From a bacterium D16-56 (lineage in GTDB: Bacteria > Bacillota > Clostridia > Lachnospirales > Lachnospiraceae), in contig RAYY01000041.1 of assembly GCA_003611875.1 (NCBI GenBank), forward strand, positions 1-39,052: a DNA stretch of 39,052 nt, read 5' to 3'. How positions within the stretch are numbered: the first letter of the stretch is position 1; each line of letters opens with the position of its first letter. Positions 39,015 to 39,052 of the stretch are shown in pieces. Position numbers and translations under genes: made by a program. The notes beneath the pieces are model-generated. The model did no database searches, had not been told where the DNA came from, and was given only the letters and a program-made list of their open reading frames with translations.

Positions 39015-39052
39015 ATGTCTAAAAATATTACTAAAATTACTTTGAGTGAAGA
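39015..39052 (+). CDS. Start of an unidentified gene, cut by the window edge
   Basis: ATG at 39015 opens a frame beginning MSKNITKITLSE that runs off the window. AAAGGAA lies 11 bases upstream, a little far. A stem (GGGAA / TTTCCC) lies in the leader. Twelve codons are too few to assign a family. Confidence 0.45.
   Translation, partial: MSKNITKITLSE

Noticed and set aside
39015-39052. TrpB-like protein starting at the right edge
   Set aside because: The first residues vaguely recall TrpB2 N-termini, but twelve codons are not enough to support any family.

Overview
The window looks like a low-to-mid GC Gram-positive, most likely a gut Lachnospiraceae/Clostridia genome. The reasons are strong AGGAGG-type ribosome binding sites, GTG/TTG starts, T-tailed hairpin terminators, ATGA-coupled operons, Gram-positive two-component/ABC modules, and a Firmicutes-type prophage driven by a large serine recombinase. 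No tRNA, rRNA or CRISPR array was seen. A large share of the genes is broken by nonsense codons, small indels, in-frame deletions or fusions, so much of the window is decaying mobile DNA.

Layout. (1) 1-3172: an XRE regulator and an OmpR-type response regulator/histidine kinase pair, with the same direct-repeat operator in front of the regulator and in front of a 3'-truncated FtsX-like ABC permease. (2) 3158-4522: a fragment of a phage/ICE recombination module (Rad52-like annealing protein, DUF3848-like protein, C-terminal YqaJ exonuclease) wedged between two truncated transporter genes. The YqaJ remnant is fused in frame to a MATE efflux gene. (3) 4511-6534: the broken MATE gene and its divergent, nonsense-interrupted MerR regulator around a textbook 19-bp-spacer MerR promoter. 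(4) 6566-12199: an apparent sensing/export locus, with a LytTR response regulator and GHKL kinase, then a lipoprotein, two ABC-2-type permeases and an ATPase, and LytTR-like repeats in the target promoter. (5) 12202-16800: a truncated IS3-family element, a YtrA-type GntR/ABC operon with a perfect operator, conjugative-element remnants (DUF4316/YodL-like and TnpW-like) and an AgrA-like regulator lacking its DNA-binding domain. (6) 16930-22610: metabolic/regulatory genes: amidohydrolase, two HxlR regulators (one broken), an FMN riboswitch controlling a RibU riboflavin S-component, nitroreductase, histidine phosphatase, MBL-fold hydrolase and XRE-cupin regulator. (7) 22680-23510: iteron-like repeats and a convergent type I toxin-antitoxin locus encoding a 30-residue holin-like toxin. 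(8) 23594-38950: a defective prophage read mostly on the minus strand: serine recombinase, endolysin, holin, glycine-rich adhesin, tape-measure/baseplate fusion, frameshifted tail chaperones, tail and connector genes, internally deleted capsid protein, ClpP-like protease and portal. No terminase is seen.

Two AT-rich cargo genes sit at module boundaries of the prophage. One is a TmrB-like P-loop protein with its own promoter and terminator, between the tail chaperone and tape measure. The other is a putative PD-(D/E)XK nuclease beyond the portal, which appears to lack its true 5' end. These, with the small toxin locus, are the best candidates for undescribed biology. At the right edge a plus-strand gene of unknown identity begins.
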